Assembly (NCBI GenBank): GCA_002347815.1
Contig: DDXV01000045.1
Span: 1 to 60,938 of the forward strand
Direction: 5' to 3'
Source: Syntrophaceae bacterium UBA2251
Lineage (GTDB): Bacteria; Desulfobacterota; Syntrophia; Syntrophales; UBA2251
Length of the DNA: 60,938 nucleotides
The notes under the pieces are model-generated. The model made no database searches and was not told the DNA's origin. It was given only the letters and a program-made list of their open reading frames with translations. The translations under genes were made by a program, and so were the position numbers. Shown one piece after another: positions 16,908 through 26,382 of the stretch (positions within the stretch are counted from its first letter, which is position 1; every line of letters starts with the position of its first letter).

Positions 16908-18005
16908 ATGTCCACTCCGAAAATATCCGTCGTGATGGCCGTCTACAACGGTGAGACGTTTCTGAGGCCCACCCTCGATTCGATCCTGTCGCAGACATTC
17001 GCCGATTTCGAATTCATCATCGTGAATGACGGCAGCACCGACAGGTCGCAGCAAGTCGTGGCGGAGTACAGGGACGACAGGATTGTCTTCGTCGACAACG
17101 GCCGCAACATCGGCCAGACCGCCTCTCTGAACGTCGGGCTTCGGAAGGCCCGGGGCACCTTTCTGGCCAGGACGGATGCCGGCGATATATCTGCACCGGA
17201 ACGTTTTCGAAAGCAGGTTCAATATCTCGAAACAAACCCCCATGTCGACATTCTGGGCACCGCGGCATATCAGTACGATGAGGCGGGTGGCTTCTGCGGC
17301 AATGTCTTCATGATCAACAGGCGCTCTGTTATCCTACAGAGGATATTCTTTGCCTGTCCGGTGATCCACGTGAGTGTGATGGTCCGGCGGGAGAGGATTC
17401 TCGCTCTCGGCGGGTACGATGAATCCTACAGGGTTCTTGCGGACTATGATCTCTGGGCCCGCGCCCTCCGCAACGGGTATCGGTTCTGGAATCTGGATGA
17501 GATTCTCACTGGTTACCTCGTGACACCCAGCAGCTTCGGATCTTCCCACGGGAAAGGGCGGTCCGTCCAGGAGGCATCCCGGATCATCGTGGAGCTTGCA
17601 CGCGCCTTGGCGGGTTCCGATCTGTCGCTGGAAGAGGCGGAAGGCGTCTATCGCCTCTTCGTTTTCGGGCCTCGGGATCTCGGGAGGCGGAAGGCGGAGG
17701 AGGCTGGCGACCTTTTTCGGCAGTTGCTGAGAAAGACAGATATTCCTGACCGGGACATCGAGTACCTTCTGCTGAGAAATTACTTGAAGATGCTCACGAT
17801 GGAAGGAGGCGGCGATCGTTCGCCCGGGAACGAGACTCCGTCGTTGCTGCATGGTATATTGAGCCACGTGCGGGGCCTATTTTCGGCCAGGATCGTGGAA
17901 GACGCATACGACAGGCTCCGGATTTCAAGAAGCCGGAGTGCCGAGGCCACCGGTATGAAGACTCCCGTCTTTCTCGACGAGGCGGCCAGCAGGGCGCGAT
18001 GCTGA
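16908..18005 (+). CDS. glycosyltransferase family 2
   Basis: A 365-residue GT-A enzyme. The N-terminal domain shows ISVVMAVYNGETFL, IIVNDGSTDRSQ (nucleotide-sugar binding) and LARTDAGDIS in the DxD position, with RVLADYDLWARAL as the acceptor-side acidic block. No transmembrane segment is evident, so it likely acts at the cytoplasmic face on a lipid-linked acceptor. About 140 bases without a gene precede it, and the ribosome site is weak. Its ATG-proximal region is more GC-balanced than the KdsB block. Donor and linkage cannot be deduced. Confidence 0.88.
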   Translation: MSTPKISVVMAVYNGETFLRPTLDSILSQTFADFEFIIVNDGSTDRSQQVVAEYRDDRIVFVDNGRNIGQTASLNVGLRKARGTFLARTDAGDISAPERFRKQVQYLETNPHVDILGTAAYQYDEAGGFCGNVFMINRRSVILQRIFFACPVIHVSVMVRRERILALGGYDESYRVLADYDLWARALRNGYRFWNLDEILTGYLVTPSSFGSSHGKGRSVQEASRIIVELARALAGSDLSLEEAEGVYRLFVFGPRDLGRRKAEEAGDLFRQLLRKTDIPDRDIEYLLLRNYLKMLTMEGGGDRSPGNETPSLLHGILSHVRGLFSARIVEDAYDRLRISRSRSAEATGMKTPVFLDEAASRARC

Positions 18006-18232
18006 AAAAGGGGAGCAGGGCGTCGATGCTGGTCTTCAGCGGCTCTTCGGGCGATGTAGCGGCTTTCCACATGAGGCGTGCCTACCGGGAATTCCGCCGG
18101 CATTTTTCGTCGATTCAGATGCGGTCCTTGCCACTGCGGCCTGTGCCGGTGGGTTGGCGGGGCCTGGTCCCCAACGGCTATTCGCTTCAGCACAGTGCCT
18201 TTTTCCTGCAGGAGTGGGCGGGTATCGCCTGA
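17999..18232 (+). CDS. small hypothetical ORF (possible gene remnant)
   Basis: A 77-residue frame whose ATG overlaps the stop of the preceding glycosyltransferase by 7 bases (ATGCTGA). The product is Arg-rich (for example MRRAYREFRRHF) and matches no family I recognise. It fills most of the 278-base gap before the next epimerase gene. It could be a small real gene, or the worn end of a larger gene; other frames across this gap are open too, so coding status is uncertain. Confidence 0.25.
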   Translation: MLKKGSRASMLVFSGSSGDVAAFHMRRAYREFRRHFSSIQMRSLPLRPVPVGWRGLVPNGYSLQHSAFFLQEWAGIA

Positions 18233-18283
18233 GATGCCCTGCTGGGCAGCGTCTGATACTGATTCCACGGAAGCGGTTTCTCC

Positions 18284-19222
18284 ATGGGCGTCATCGCGAT
18301 CACAGGCTCGAGCAGCTACATCGGAGTGAACTTGGTCGATCATCTCGCGCGCTGCGAGGATGACACTCTTCACCTCCTGGAGCACAGAAAACGGCTCGCT
18401 GGCCGCCAGGACAACGGACAGGTGAAGATCGCGAGGGGGGATCTTCTCGAGAGTGGCTCCCTGGAGGATTTCCTCGAACAAGGTTGCACGGTCGTAAATC
18501 TGGCTTACCTGGCCGGAGACTCCCTGGAAAGAAACATGGCCGCCATCGACAACCTGATCGAGGCCTGCACGCGAGCGCGTGTCCGGCGGCTGGTCCATTG
18601 CAGCACAGCGGTGGTCGCGGGCCGTGTCCCCGTGGACAGGGTCACAGAAGACACCCCCGTCAACCCCCTGCTGCCGTACGAAATGACCAAGAACGCCATG
18701 GAAAAGCGGTTACTGAGGCGATCGGCAGGCCGGTTCGAAAGGGTAATCCTCAGGCCCACTGCGGTTTTCGGTAACGGGGGGCGCAACCTCGTCACGCTCG
18801 CTGTTGACCTGCAGACGGGCAGCAGGGCGCGGAACTATCTCCGATCATGCATTTATCAGCGGCGACGGATGAACCTCGTCTGCATAGGAACGGTGGTGTC
18901 AGCCATTGCCTTTCTCGTGAAGACCCCCCGGACTGTCGACGGCGAGATCTTCATCGTCTCGGACGATGAGCATCCGTCCAACAACTTCCGTGACGTGGAG
19001 ACCTTCCTGATGAAGGAACTGGGTTGCCGGGCTTACCAGGTGCCCCCGGTATCGGTGCCCTTCTTTGTCTTGAAAAGCCTGCTTCGGGCGGCCGGCAGAA
19101 CGAACCTGAATCCGAATCTGGTTTATGACGGGCGGAAGATTCTTGCGTTCGGATTTGAAAAACAGCTCACATTCTCCGAGGGTCTGTCCCTTTTTTCGGA
19201 ATGGTATAGACAGAAGACATGA
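18284..19222 (+). CDS. NAD-dependent epimerase/dehydratase family protein
   Basis: A 312-residue extended SDR. The N-terminal VIAITGSSSYIGVNLV is a degenerate Rossmann motif, LVHCSTAVVAG holds the catalytic Ser/Thr region, and LPYEMTKNAMEKRLL the Tyr-x3-Lys. It probably modifies a nucleotide sugar at C4 or C6. The start is an ATG without a strong ribosome site; the stop overlaps the following glycosyltransferase start (ATGA at 19219), so the two are coupled. Confidence 0.82.
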   Translation: MGVIAITGSSSYIGVNLVDHLARCEDDTLHLLEHRKRLAGRQDNGQVKIARGDLLESGSLEDFLEQGCTVVNLAYLAGDSLERNMAAIDNLIEACTRARVRRLVHCSTAVVAGRVPVDRVTEDTPVNPLLPYEMTKNAMEKRLLRRSAGRFERVILRPTAVFGNGGRNLVTLAVDLQTGSRARNYLRSCIYQRRRMNLVCIGTVVSAIAFLVKTPRTVDGEIFIVSDDEHPSNNFRDVETFLMKELGCRAYQVPPVSVPFFVLKSLLRAAGRTNLNPNLVYDGRKILAFGFEKQLTFSEGLSLFSEWYRQKT

Positions 19223-20406
19223 AGGTTCTTCATGTGAACAACATATTAGACCCTGTCAGGGGGGGAGGCACGGCTGAACGCATCATGCAGGTGAGCCGTT
19301 TCCTCTCCATGCGCGGGGTGGACTGCACGATCCTTACGCTGGACGTGGGCGTGACGGAGTCCATGCGGGCGAGTGCCGGAGCGGTACGCATTGCAACCCT
19401 GCCCTGCCTGATCGAGCGGTATTTTGTTCCCTCCCTTTCCCGGGACACCCTGTCGGTGCTGGTGTCATCCGCCGATGTCATCCATATGATGAACCACTGG
19501 ACAATCCTGAACGCCTTGGTCTTCCTGTATGCACGCCGCTACGGGAAGCCCTATGCCGTGTGCCCGGCCGGCGCCCTTCCTCTCTTTGGTCGATCTAAAT
19601 TCATCAAGAAGATTTACAATCTCGTAATCGGGAAAAAGATCGTCCGACAGGCTGCCTCCTGCATAGCCATATCACCCCGGGAGGTGGAGGATTTCAAAAG
19701 GTACGGGGCAGAGGCAGAAAGGATTTCCGTCATTCCCAACGGAATCGATCCCGAAGGGCTCACCCGGAGGGATGATCGGGGATTCAGGAAGAAATACGGA
19801 TTGCCGGACATCTCCATACCCATCCTTCTTTTCCTGGGCCGTTTGAATCCGATCAAGGGGCCTGACCTGCTTCTGGAGGCGTTCATCCGGGCTGTGCGAA
19901 AGGAGAGGTTCCCTCACCACCTCGTATTTGCAGGTCCGGATGGTGGGATGCTGCGCGAACTGAAGGCCAGATCGACGAGCGAAGGGTTAATGGCCCGGGT
20001 GCATTTCCCGGGCCATGTGGGCGGTGAAGACAAATCCCATGCACTTCACGCTGCGGACATGCTCGTCATTCCGTCCCGCCAGGAGGCCATGTCGATCGTG
20101 GTGCTCGAGGCGGGGATCACGGGGACCCCCGTCCTCATAACGGACCAGTGCGGTTTCAACGAGGTGGAAGCGGCGGGAGGTGGACGAGTCGTTGCGGCTA
20201 CCGCGGAGGCCCTGCAGCAGGGGTTGACCTCTATGCTGGGTGATCGTGACCGGTTGCGTCGGATGGGGCAGAAGCTGGAGACGTACGTGAGAGCCAACTT
20301 TCTCTGGGAACGCATGGTCGATCGTTATATTGAGCTATTCGAAGCGATGAATAAGAAGATTGCCGATCGGTCCTTCCGGCGAATCTCTGATTGCGGAAGG
20401 GGATAA
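19219..20406 (+). CDS. glycosyltransferase family 4
   Basis: A 395-residue GT-B enzyme. The N-terminal acceptor domain carries VRGGGTAERIMQV. The C-terminal donor domain has LLFLGRLNPIKGPDLLLEAF and the Glu-x7-Glu block in PSRQEAMSIVVLEAG. These are typical retaining glycosyltransferase features for nucleotide-sugar donors. It starts with an ATGA overlap with the epimerase gene. The acceptor is probably an undecaprenyl-linked oligosaccharide, judged from the surrounding locus. Confidence 0.9.
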   Translation: MKVLHVNNILDPVRGGGTAERIMQVSRFLSMRGVDCTILTLDVGVTESMRASAGAVRIATLPCLIERYFVPSLSRDTLSVLVSSADVIHMMNHWTILNALVFLYARRYGKPYAVCPAGALPLFGRSKFIKKIYNLVIGKKIVRQAASCIAISPREVEDFKRYGAEAERISVIPNGIDPEGLTRRDDRGFRKKYGLPDISIPILLFLGRLNPIKGPDLLLEAFIRAVRKERFPHHLVFAGPDGGMLRELKARSTSEGLMARVHFPGHVGGEDKSHALHAADMLVIPSRQEAMSIVVLEAGITGTPVLITDQCGFNEVEAAGGGRVVAATAEALQQGLTSMLGDRDRLRRMGQKLETYVRANFLWERMVDRYIELFEAMNKKIADRSFRRISDCGRG

Positions 20407-20431
20407 AGACGAAAAGAAGAGGAGCCAGGAC

Positions 20432-21457
20432 ATGTTTTCAAACAAGACCATCCTGATTACAGGCGGCACCGGAACCTTCGGCAATGCGGTCCTGCACCGG
20501 TTCTTGGAGACGGATGTCCGGGAAATCCGGATCTTTTCCCGCGACGAGAAGAAGCAGGACGAGATGCGCAACGCCCTGAAGAACCCCAAGGTCTCCTTCT
20601 ACCTCGGCAATGTGCGCGACTACGACAGCATCCTGGCGGCGATGATCAAAGTCGATCTCGTCTTCCACGCCGCAGCGCTCAAGCAAGTGCCCTCCTGCGA
20701 GTTTTTCCCCCTCGAGGCCGTGCGCACGAACAGCCTCGGCGCGGAGAACGTCATGAACGCCGCCCTGGCCGGCAGGGTGAAGAACATGATCGTCCTGAGC
20801 ACGGACAAGGCGGTCTACCCCATCAACGCGATGGGGATGTCCAAGGCGCTTATGGAAAAGATGATGGTGGCCAAGGCGCGCGCCTACGGCGAGACCGGCA
20901 CGATCTTCTGTGGTACCCGCTACGGCAACGTCATGGGGTCCCGTGGATCGGTCATCCCGTTCTTCATCCACCAGATCCTCACGGGCGCGCCCATCACGGT
21001 GACGGATCCCGACATGACCCGCTTCATGATGTCCATCGACGACGCGGTGGATCTCGTCCTTTATGCATTCCAAAACGGAAAGCCAGGCGACATCTTCGTC
21101 CAGAAGGCGCCGGCGGCGACCATCGAGACCCTGGCCAACGCCCTGAAACGGCTTTTCAATGCAAAAAACGAGATCCGGATCATCGGTACCCGCCACGGGG
21201 AGAAGCTCTACGAAACCCTCCTCACCCGGGAGGAGATGGCCAATGCCGAGGACATGGGCGACTATTACCGCATCCCCTCGGACGTGCGGGATCTGAACTA
21301 CTCATGCTACTTTACAGTGGGCGAGACCCGGATTTCCCGTCAGGACGATTACAACTCCCACAACACCTGCCGCCTGGACGAAGACGGCCTGATCGAACTG
21401 CTGATGAAGCTCGACTTCGTCCGGCGGGCTCTGGAGACAGGCAAGATCGATCTGTAA
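20432..21457 (+). CDS. wbjB: UDP-GlcNAc 4,6-dehydratase/5-epimerase (WbjB/FnlA/CapE-type)
   Basis: A 341-residue soluble SDR of the short CapD/PseB/WbjB group. Motifs are ILITGGTGTFGNAVL and, in place of the usual Tyr-x3-Lys, NAMGMSKALME, as in this group. It removes water from UDP-GlcNAc and inverts C5, the first step to UDP-N-acetyl-L-fucosamine, -rhamnosamine or -quinovosamine. The ATG at 20432 follows GAGGAG with good spacing; the frame is open to 20360 but that part is not conserved-looking. It is followed immediately by a reductase and a 2-epimerase, the expected three-step set. Confidence 0.85.
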   Translation: MFSNKTILITGGTGTFGNAVLHRFLETDVREIRIFSRDEKKQDEMRNALKNPKVSFYLGNVRDYDSILAAMIKVDLVFHAAALKQVPSCEFFPLEAVRTNSLGAENVMNAALAGRVKNMIVLSTDKAVYPINAMGMSKALMEKMMVAKARAYGETGTIFCGTRYGNVMGSRGSVIPFFIHQILTGAPITVTDPDMTRFMMSIDDAVDLVLYAFQNGKPGDIFVQKAPAATIETLANALKRLFNAKNEIRIIGTRHGEKLYETLLTREEMANAEDMGDYYRIPSDVRDLNYSCYFTVGETRISRQDDYNSHNTCRLDEDGLIELLMKLDFVRRALETGKIDL

Positions 21458-21472
21458 ATAGGTGCCAACATC

Positions 21473-22381
21473 ATGAATGAAAAAAAGCGTATTCTAATTC
21501 TTGGCGGCACAGGCATGTTGGGCCATACTCTGCTTCGATATTTCGCTTCCTGTTCTGAATACGACGTATGGACGACCGCCCGTAACCTAACCGGTTTGGA
21601 AAAGCACTTCCCGCCGGACCTTCTTGAACATTTTTACACTGACAGCGTGGACGCCGACCACTTCGACAGCGTCATTCGTGCCCTGTCTATTGTCCAGCCA
21701 CATATCCTCATCAACTGCATCGGCATCGTCAAACAGCTTCCCCTGTCAGAAGATCCCCTGACGGCGATCGCCATCAACGCCCTGCTCCCTCACCGGATTG
21801 CCCTGATTAGTCGTCCGGCAGGCGTTCGGGTAATCCACATCAGCACTGATTGTGTCTTCGATGGAAGGAAGGGCCACTACACGGAAGAAGACCCCTCTAA
21901 CGCCGAGGACCTCTACGGCCGTACAAAATTCCTGGGCGAGGTTTCCTACCCACATTGCGTTACCCTCCGAACATCTATCATCGGGCATGAGATCAAGGGA
22001 GGATTTGGCCTGGTCGAATGGTTCCTGGCGCAAACCGAGAAGGTCCAAGGCTTTCGCAAGGTGATCTACACCGGCTTTCCGACGGTCGAGTTGGCCGGGA
22101 TAATCCGCGACTACGTACTGCCGAACACGGATCTCACCGGCGTCTACCACGTTTCCTCGGATCCGATCTCCAAATACGATCTGCTCCTCCAGGTTGTTGC
22201 GCGATACGGCAAAACCATTGATATCGAGCCATGCGACGATTTCGTCCAAGACCGTTCCCTTGATTCCGAGCGCTTCCGTCGGGCGACGGGCTACCAACCC
22301 CCACCCTGGGAAGCGCTTGTCGACATGATGCATGCCGATTATTTGGCCAACCGCGCCTATTATATGAAGCACCACGCCTGA
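21473..22381 (+). CDS. RmlD-like nucleotide-sugar 4-reductase
   Basis: A 302-residue SDR of the dTDP-4-dehydrorhamnose reductase type: ILILGGTGMLGHTLLRYF at the N-terminus, VIHISTDCVFDG, and LYGRTKFLGE (Tyr-x3-Lys). Positioned between a WbjB-type dehydratase and a non-hydrolysing 2-epimerase, it should reduce the 4-keto group of the UDP-sugar. WbjC/FnlB enzymes of the L-FucNAc route carry a C-terminal cupin domain and are longer; this short form is more like the reductase of UDP-L-QuiNAc/L-RhaNAc pathways. That choice is inference from length. Confidence 0.78.
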   Translation: MNEKKRILILGGTGMLGHTLLRYFASCSEYDVWTTARNLTGLEKHFPPDLLEHFYTDSVDADHFDSVIRALSIVQPHILINCIGIVKQLPLSEDPLTAIAINALLPHRIALISRPAGVRVIHISTDCVFDGRKGHYTEEDPSNAEDLYGRTKFLGEVSYPHCVTLRTSIIGHEIKGGFGLVEWFLAQTEKVQGFRKVIYTGFPTVELAGIIRDYVLPNTDLTGVYHVSSDPISKYDLLLQVVARYGKTIDIEPCDDFVQDRSLDSERFRRATGYQPPPWEALVDMMHADYLANRAYYMKHHA

Positions 22382-22397
22382 GAAAGGAGTATTCGAC

Positions 22398-23525
22398 ATG
22401 GCCCTCAAGGTTGTCACCATTGTCGGCACCCGTCCGGAGCTTATCAAACTGAGCCGGGTGATTCCCGAACTCGATCGGCACACGGAGCATGTGTTCGTGC
22501 ACACCGGCCAGAACTACGATTACGAGTTGAACGGAATTTTCTTTCAGGAGCTCGCGATCCGGAAGCCGGACATCTTCCTCGACGCGGCGGGCGAAACCGT
22601 GGCGCAGACCGTGGGTCAGGTGATCGCGAAGGCGGACGAGGTCTTCGCTGCCGTGAAGCCGGATGCCCTTCTGCTCCTTGGCGACACAAACAGTTGCCTG
22701 GCCGCCTACCCGGCGAAGCGTCGCAAGATTCCGCTCTTCCACATGGAGGCGGGCAACCGCTGCTTCGATCAGCGCGTCCCGGAGGAGATCAACCGCAAGA
22801 TCATTGACCACATCAGCGACATCAACCTGCCCTACACGGAGCACGCCCGCCGGTATCTCCTGATGGAGGGGCTGAAGCCCGAAACGGTGATCAAAACCGG
22901 ATCGCCGATGAAGGAGGTGTTGACCTTCTACCGGCCGGCCATCGACGCTTCCGATGTGCTTGATCGCATGGAGCTCGCCCGAGGCGACTACTTCGTCGTC
23001 AGCGCCCACCGCGAGGAGAACGTCGATAGCGAGACGAACTTTCGCGATTTCCTGGATGCCCTGAAGGCGATCGATGCCCGCTACGACAAGGCGATCATCG
23101 TTTCCACGCACCCGCGGACGCGCAAGCGCCTGGAGTCGCTGGGGGTGTCCGGCCTTGGCACGCGCATTCATTTTCTCAAGCCCCTCGGATTTCTCGACTA
23201 CGTCAAGCTGCAGAGAAACGCCTTTTGCGTCGTTTCCGACAGCGGCACGATTACGGAGGAGTCCTCCATCCTGGATTTCCCTGCCGTCACCATCCGTCAG
23301 GCCCACGAACGGCCTGAAGGGATGGACGAAGGAACGCTCATCCTGTGCGGCCTGCGGGCCGACAGCGTCATCGACGCTATCGACGTAGTCACGTCCCAGT
23401 CTTCCGCGGAACGCCGGGCCTTTGCCCTCGTGCCTGATTATAACGTTGACAACGTATCTCAGAAAGTTGTGCGAATCATCTTGAGCTACATCGACTACGT
23501 CAACCGCACCGTCTGGTTCCGTTAG
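22398..23525 (+). CDS. wecB: UDP-N-acetylglucosamine 2-epimerase, non-hydrolysing (WecB/WbjD type)
   Basis: A 375-residue GT-B-fold epimerase. It starts with VVTIVGTRPELIKL and has LLLLGDTNSCL, HMEAGNRCFD, PEEINRKIIDH, FVVSAHREENV and the C-terminal VSDSGTITEESS with RPEGMDEGT. The last motif is typical of the WbjD/FnlC branch. It inverts C2 of a UDP-2-acetamido sugar as the final step after the dehydratase and reductase just upstream. A GAAAGGAG site precedes the ATG. Confidence 0.9.
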   Translation: MALKVVTIVGTRPELIKLSRVIPELDRHTEHVFVHTGQNYDYELNGIFFQELAIRKPDIFLDAAGETVAQTVGQVIAKADEVFAAVKPDALLLLGDTNSCLAAYPAKRRKIPLFHMEAGNRCFDQRVPEEINRKIIDHISDINLPYTEHARRYLLMEGLKPETVIKTGSPMKEVLTFYRPAIDASDVLDRMELARGDYFVVSAHREENVDSETNFRDFLDALKAIDARYDKAIIVSTHPRTRKRLESLGVSGLGTRIHFLKPLGFLDYVKLQRNAFCVVSDSGTITEESSILDFPAVTIRQAHERPEGMDEGTLILCGLRADSVIDAIDVVTSQSSAERRAFALVPDYNVDNVSQKVVRIILSYIDYVNRTVWFR

Positions 23526-23582
23526 AAGAATAAGGGGGATGATATAAAAAACTGTACGACAGCTCCTATCAAAAGGCAGGAC

Positions 23583-24812
23583 GTGATTTTATGGATAATC
23601 GGCATCGGATTACTGTTCCCGCTGTTCTTTAAACTGTCCGGAAGTATTTACAACAGCGTCAATCCAGTCTGGGATTCCGGAGGGGTGATAAGCCAGCTCC
23701 CGCTCCCCGTTTCCTTGCTTGCATGCTGTGGCGGGCTGTTCCTGCTGGCAGGTCGTTACAGACGGGCCACACTTGCCTTGAGTGTGATTGCATCCATTGC
23801 GCTGCTTATGGTTCTTTCTTTGGTGCTGGCAGGTCCGGAAATCGAATTGAGAAAGGTCGTTTTGATTATTCAGGTTCTATTGCCTACGACCGGACTCGTG
23901 TTGGGACAATTGATCGAGGATAATAAGAAAGTAATTCCCAGGGCATTTCTTGGGGTCTTGCTCTTCATTGTGCCTGTCCAGCTTTTGGTGGGGTGGGTGC
24001 AAGGTAATCTAACGCTAACGCATTATATGTATATTTTTAGCATTTATCAGCATTTTCAATTTGTTCCTTTGGTTCTGGTTTGCGGTTTTGCTTATTCAAT
24101 GTCGATACTGTGGGATAAATATAAGAAGACATTCTACCTCCTGACGCCACTCATATATCTCTATGCCATTGAGAGCCTGTCTTTTCTGACAATTTTTGCA
24201 TTCGTGGCGTTTGTCTGTACCTTTACTTTTGTCCGATTGAAGGGATTCAAGAAGATGCAGGCCATCATTCTGTTCGGGGTCGCAATTCTTGGGATGCAGG
24301 CATATCTATCTGTTATGGGGGATGTTATTATCAATCATCAAGCCGGCATAGCCGGTGTTGGGGGGGCTGATAAATATATCGGGAAGTTCCAGCCCTTAGG
24401 GAGGGGGGAGACGCCGAGAAATGTTCAGGATCGTATCGGAGACTGGAGTTTATACGGGAATGGGATTGTCGAAAGCGTAAAAACGGCATTCATAGGGCAT
24501 CCCGCTCCTTACCCTCGGGAGGTGAAGACGAGTGCACATAACTGGTACTTGGACACGGCCTATAACTTCGGGCTGATATCACTGCTGCCAGTTGTTCTGC
24601 TTTTGATTTGCACACTGAATTTGCTCTGGCAGGGACGGGCAGATTGGCCGCCGGGCACGGTCTGGCTGGCAGCCATCGTGCTCTATCTGGTGGTCATCGA
24701 CAGCAACTTCAAAGTCACGCTGCGGCAGCCATACCCCGGAATCTTTGCCTTTTTCCTGTGGGGATTGCTCCTTTCCAACCTTAAACGCTCCCCGTTGAAT
24801 TTGGAGAGTTGA
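23583..24812 (+). CDS. O-antigen polymerase/ligase-like membrane protein (Wzy-type)
   Basis: A 409-residue polytopic membrane protein with roughly 10-11 hydrophobic segments and one long periplasmic loop in the C-terminal half (about residues 250-320) containing TSAHNWYLDTAYNFG. The H-N-x-x-L/Y-like signature in a periplasmic loop is typical of Wzy/WaaL proteins. It probably polymerises the repeat units on the periplasmic side. The start is a GTG after AAAGGCAGGAC. The gene is less GC-rich than its neighbours, as is common for wzy. It is directly followed by a flippase. Confidence 0.78.
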   Translation: MILWIIGIGLLFPLFFKLSGSIYNSVNPVWDSGGVISQLPLPVSLLACCGGLFLLAGRYRRATLALSVIASIALLMVLSLVLAGPEIELRKVVLIIQVLLPTTGLVLGQLIEDNKKVIPRAFLGVLLFIVPVQLLVGWVQGNLTLTHYMYIFSIYQHFQFVPLVLVCGFAYSMSILWDKYKKTFYLLTPLIYLYAIESLSFLTIFAFVAFVCTFTFVRLKGFKKMQAIILFGVAILGMQAYLSVMGDVIINHQAGIAGVGGADKYIGKFQPLGRGETPRNVQDRIGDWSLYGNGIVESVKTAFIGHPAPYPREVKTSAHNWYLDTAYNFGLISLLPVVLLLICTLNLLWQGRADWPPGTVWLAAIVLYLVVIDSNFKVTLRQPYPGIFAFFLWGLLLSNLKRSPLNLES

Positions 24813-26257
24813 TGATGGGGCAAGATTTGACCGGTTTGCCGTCTTCGAGCGATACCATGAGCTCGGGTGTTTATTTCAGTTTCGCCGGGGTATTCGGTTC
24901 GGCATTACTGTGGCTCGCGAGTTTCAAGGTGGTGGCTTTGTGGCTTGGGCCGGCGGGGGTGGGGCTGTTTTCACAGCTCCGCCAGATCGCACAGGCGGCG
25001 ACCATCGCCGCGACTTACGGCGGGACAAATGCGGTGGTCCAGGGACTATCCGCACGGGAGAACGAGTCGGATCGCCTGCGCTTTCGCATCATGGCCAGTC
25101 GCCTAATCGGCGGAACGGGTGCAGCCATGGCGTTGTTCATCCTCGTTTCGGCACCGCTTCTGACGAGGTTCTTCCTGTCTTCCGACGATGCGGCCCTGGT
25201 TGCTTCCATCCGTTGGCTCGGTTTTGCAGTGTTGCTGAGTGTCGGCGCGACCTACCTGATGGCCGTCCTGAACGGATACCGCGCTTATCGATTCCTGGCG
25301 TCTGCCCAGATTTCGGGGCCGTTAGGCTTGGCGATGGCACTTGCCGCTGTCTATTTTCTGCGGGTCGATTATCGTCCGGAACTCTTGGTCTGGCTGTTTG
25401 TGCTGTGCTTCGGCCTAAGTTATGGGGTCGGTTTCTGGATGGTTTCTCGTTTACCCCAAGCCTTTCCTGCGCTGACGGTCGGACGTTTGACGTTTCAGGA
25501 AACGGGCGCATTTGTGAAGTTTGCCTTTTCCACTTTGGTGGCGGCACTTTCGACAACGATTGCCCTGCTGTTGATTCGTTCCTGGATCATCGAATCGCGC
25601 GGACTGGCCTTTGCGGGGTTGTTCGATGCAGGATGGACGTTGACGTTCAACTATACGACGCTTTTTCTGACCGCATGCAGCGTGATATATCTGCCACTGT
25701 TGACCTGCTCGACGGAACCCACCCGGCAGAAAGCATGCATACTCAAGACGGCGTATCTTGTCCTGTCCGTCGGCACCTTGGTTTGCTACCTGATGGTGAT
25801 GTTCAAGACACCCCTGATTCGTCTCCTCTACAGCAGGGAGTTCGATGCTTCTGGAGATTTACTGGCGATCCTGGCGGTTGCAGTCATTTTACGCGGGGTA
25901 TCATGGGTTTATGGGACGTTGATGATCGCGACACGTAGCTCGCGAATCCTGCTGCTCTCCGATCTATTTCTGAATGCGAGTTTGGTGGCGCTTGTCTGGT
26001 GGTGCTTGAGACACTGCCCGACATTGGAGGCGTTGGGGTGGGCGTTTGTCACGGCCCATTTCTTCTATCTGGTCTTTGTCATCGAGTATGTGCGGTGGAA
26101 AAACAGTCAGATGCAGCGTCGAAGAATCTGGCCGCTCGTGACGGTTGCGGCTTTGCCCCTGACGGTGAATTGGGATCAAGCGCAGGTGATTCAGTTGATG
26201 ATCGGCGTGGGGATCAGCGGGGTTGCCCTGTATGCGTACAGGACGGTCCAGGCATGA
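24812..26257 (+). CDS. O-antigen translocase (second Wzx/MOP flippase)
   Basis: About 481 residues with about 12-14 hydrophobic segments. The N-terminus carries YFSFAGVFGSALLWLASFKVV and GPAGVGLFSQLRQI, typical of the WzxE/O-antigen translocase group. It flips lipid-linked repeat units across the inner membrane. Tandem ATGs at 24812 and 24815 follow TTGGAGAG, and the first overlaps the wzy stop. The wzy-wzx pair probably serves the repeat unit built by the downstream GT2-GT4 fusion and WecA-like transferase. Confidence 0.88.
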   Translation: MMGQDLTGLPSSSDTMSSGVYFSFAGVFGSALLWLASFKVVALWLGPAGVGLFSQLRQIAQAATIAATYGGTNAVVQGLSARENESDRLRFRIMASRLIGGTGAAMALFILVSAPLLTRFFLSSDDAALVASIRWLGFAVLLSVGATYLMAVLNGYRAYRFLASAQISGPLGLAMALAAVYFLRVDYRPELLVWLFVLCFGLSYGVGFWMVSRLPQAFPALTVGRLTFQETGAFVKFAFSTLVAALSTTIALLLIRSWIIESRGLAFAGLFDAGWTLTFNYTTLFLTACSVIYLPLLTCSTEPTRQKACILKTAYLVLSVGTLVCYLMVMFKTPLIRLLYSREFDASGDLLAILAVAVILRGVSWVYGTLMIATRSSRILLLSDLFLNASLVALVWWCLRHCPTLEALGWAFVTAHFFYLVFVIEYVRWKNSQMQRRRIWPLVTVAALPLTVNWDQAQVIQLMIGVGISGVALYAYRTVQA

Positions 26258-26382
26258 TGAGTAAATTCTATGCCAATATCGAGCGCTATAATCGGTTGGA
26301 GGTGCCGCCTCGGCTGGAAATCAACGGGGCGTCCTTCTCAGGTGTCCGGTTAAAACGCGGCTACTTCACGGATTGTATATGA
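26254..26382 (+). CDS. 42-residue ORF, possible truncated acyltransferase start
   Basis: A small frame overlapping the flippase stop (ATGATGA). It encodes a short soluble peptide beginning MMSKFYANIERYNRLEVPPR. The segment 'K-x3-A-x-IERY-x2-L' resembles the start of the serine-acetyltransferase-like protein at 27391 (NLRADIERYYQL). It ends where the AT-rich methyltransferase begins (ATGA at 26379). It may be the 5' stump of a GC-rich acyltransferase gene cut by arrival of the AT-rich gene, or a real small leader; neither is proven. Confidence 0.35.
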   Translation: MMSKFYANIERYNRLEVPPRLEINGASFSGVRLKRGYFTDCI

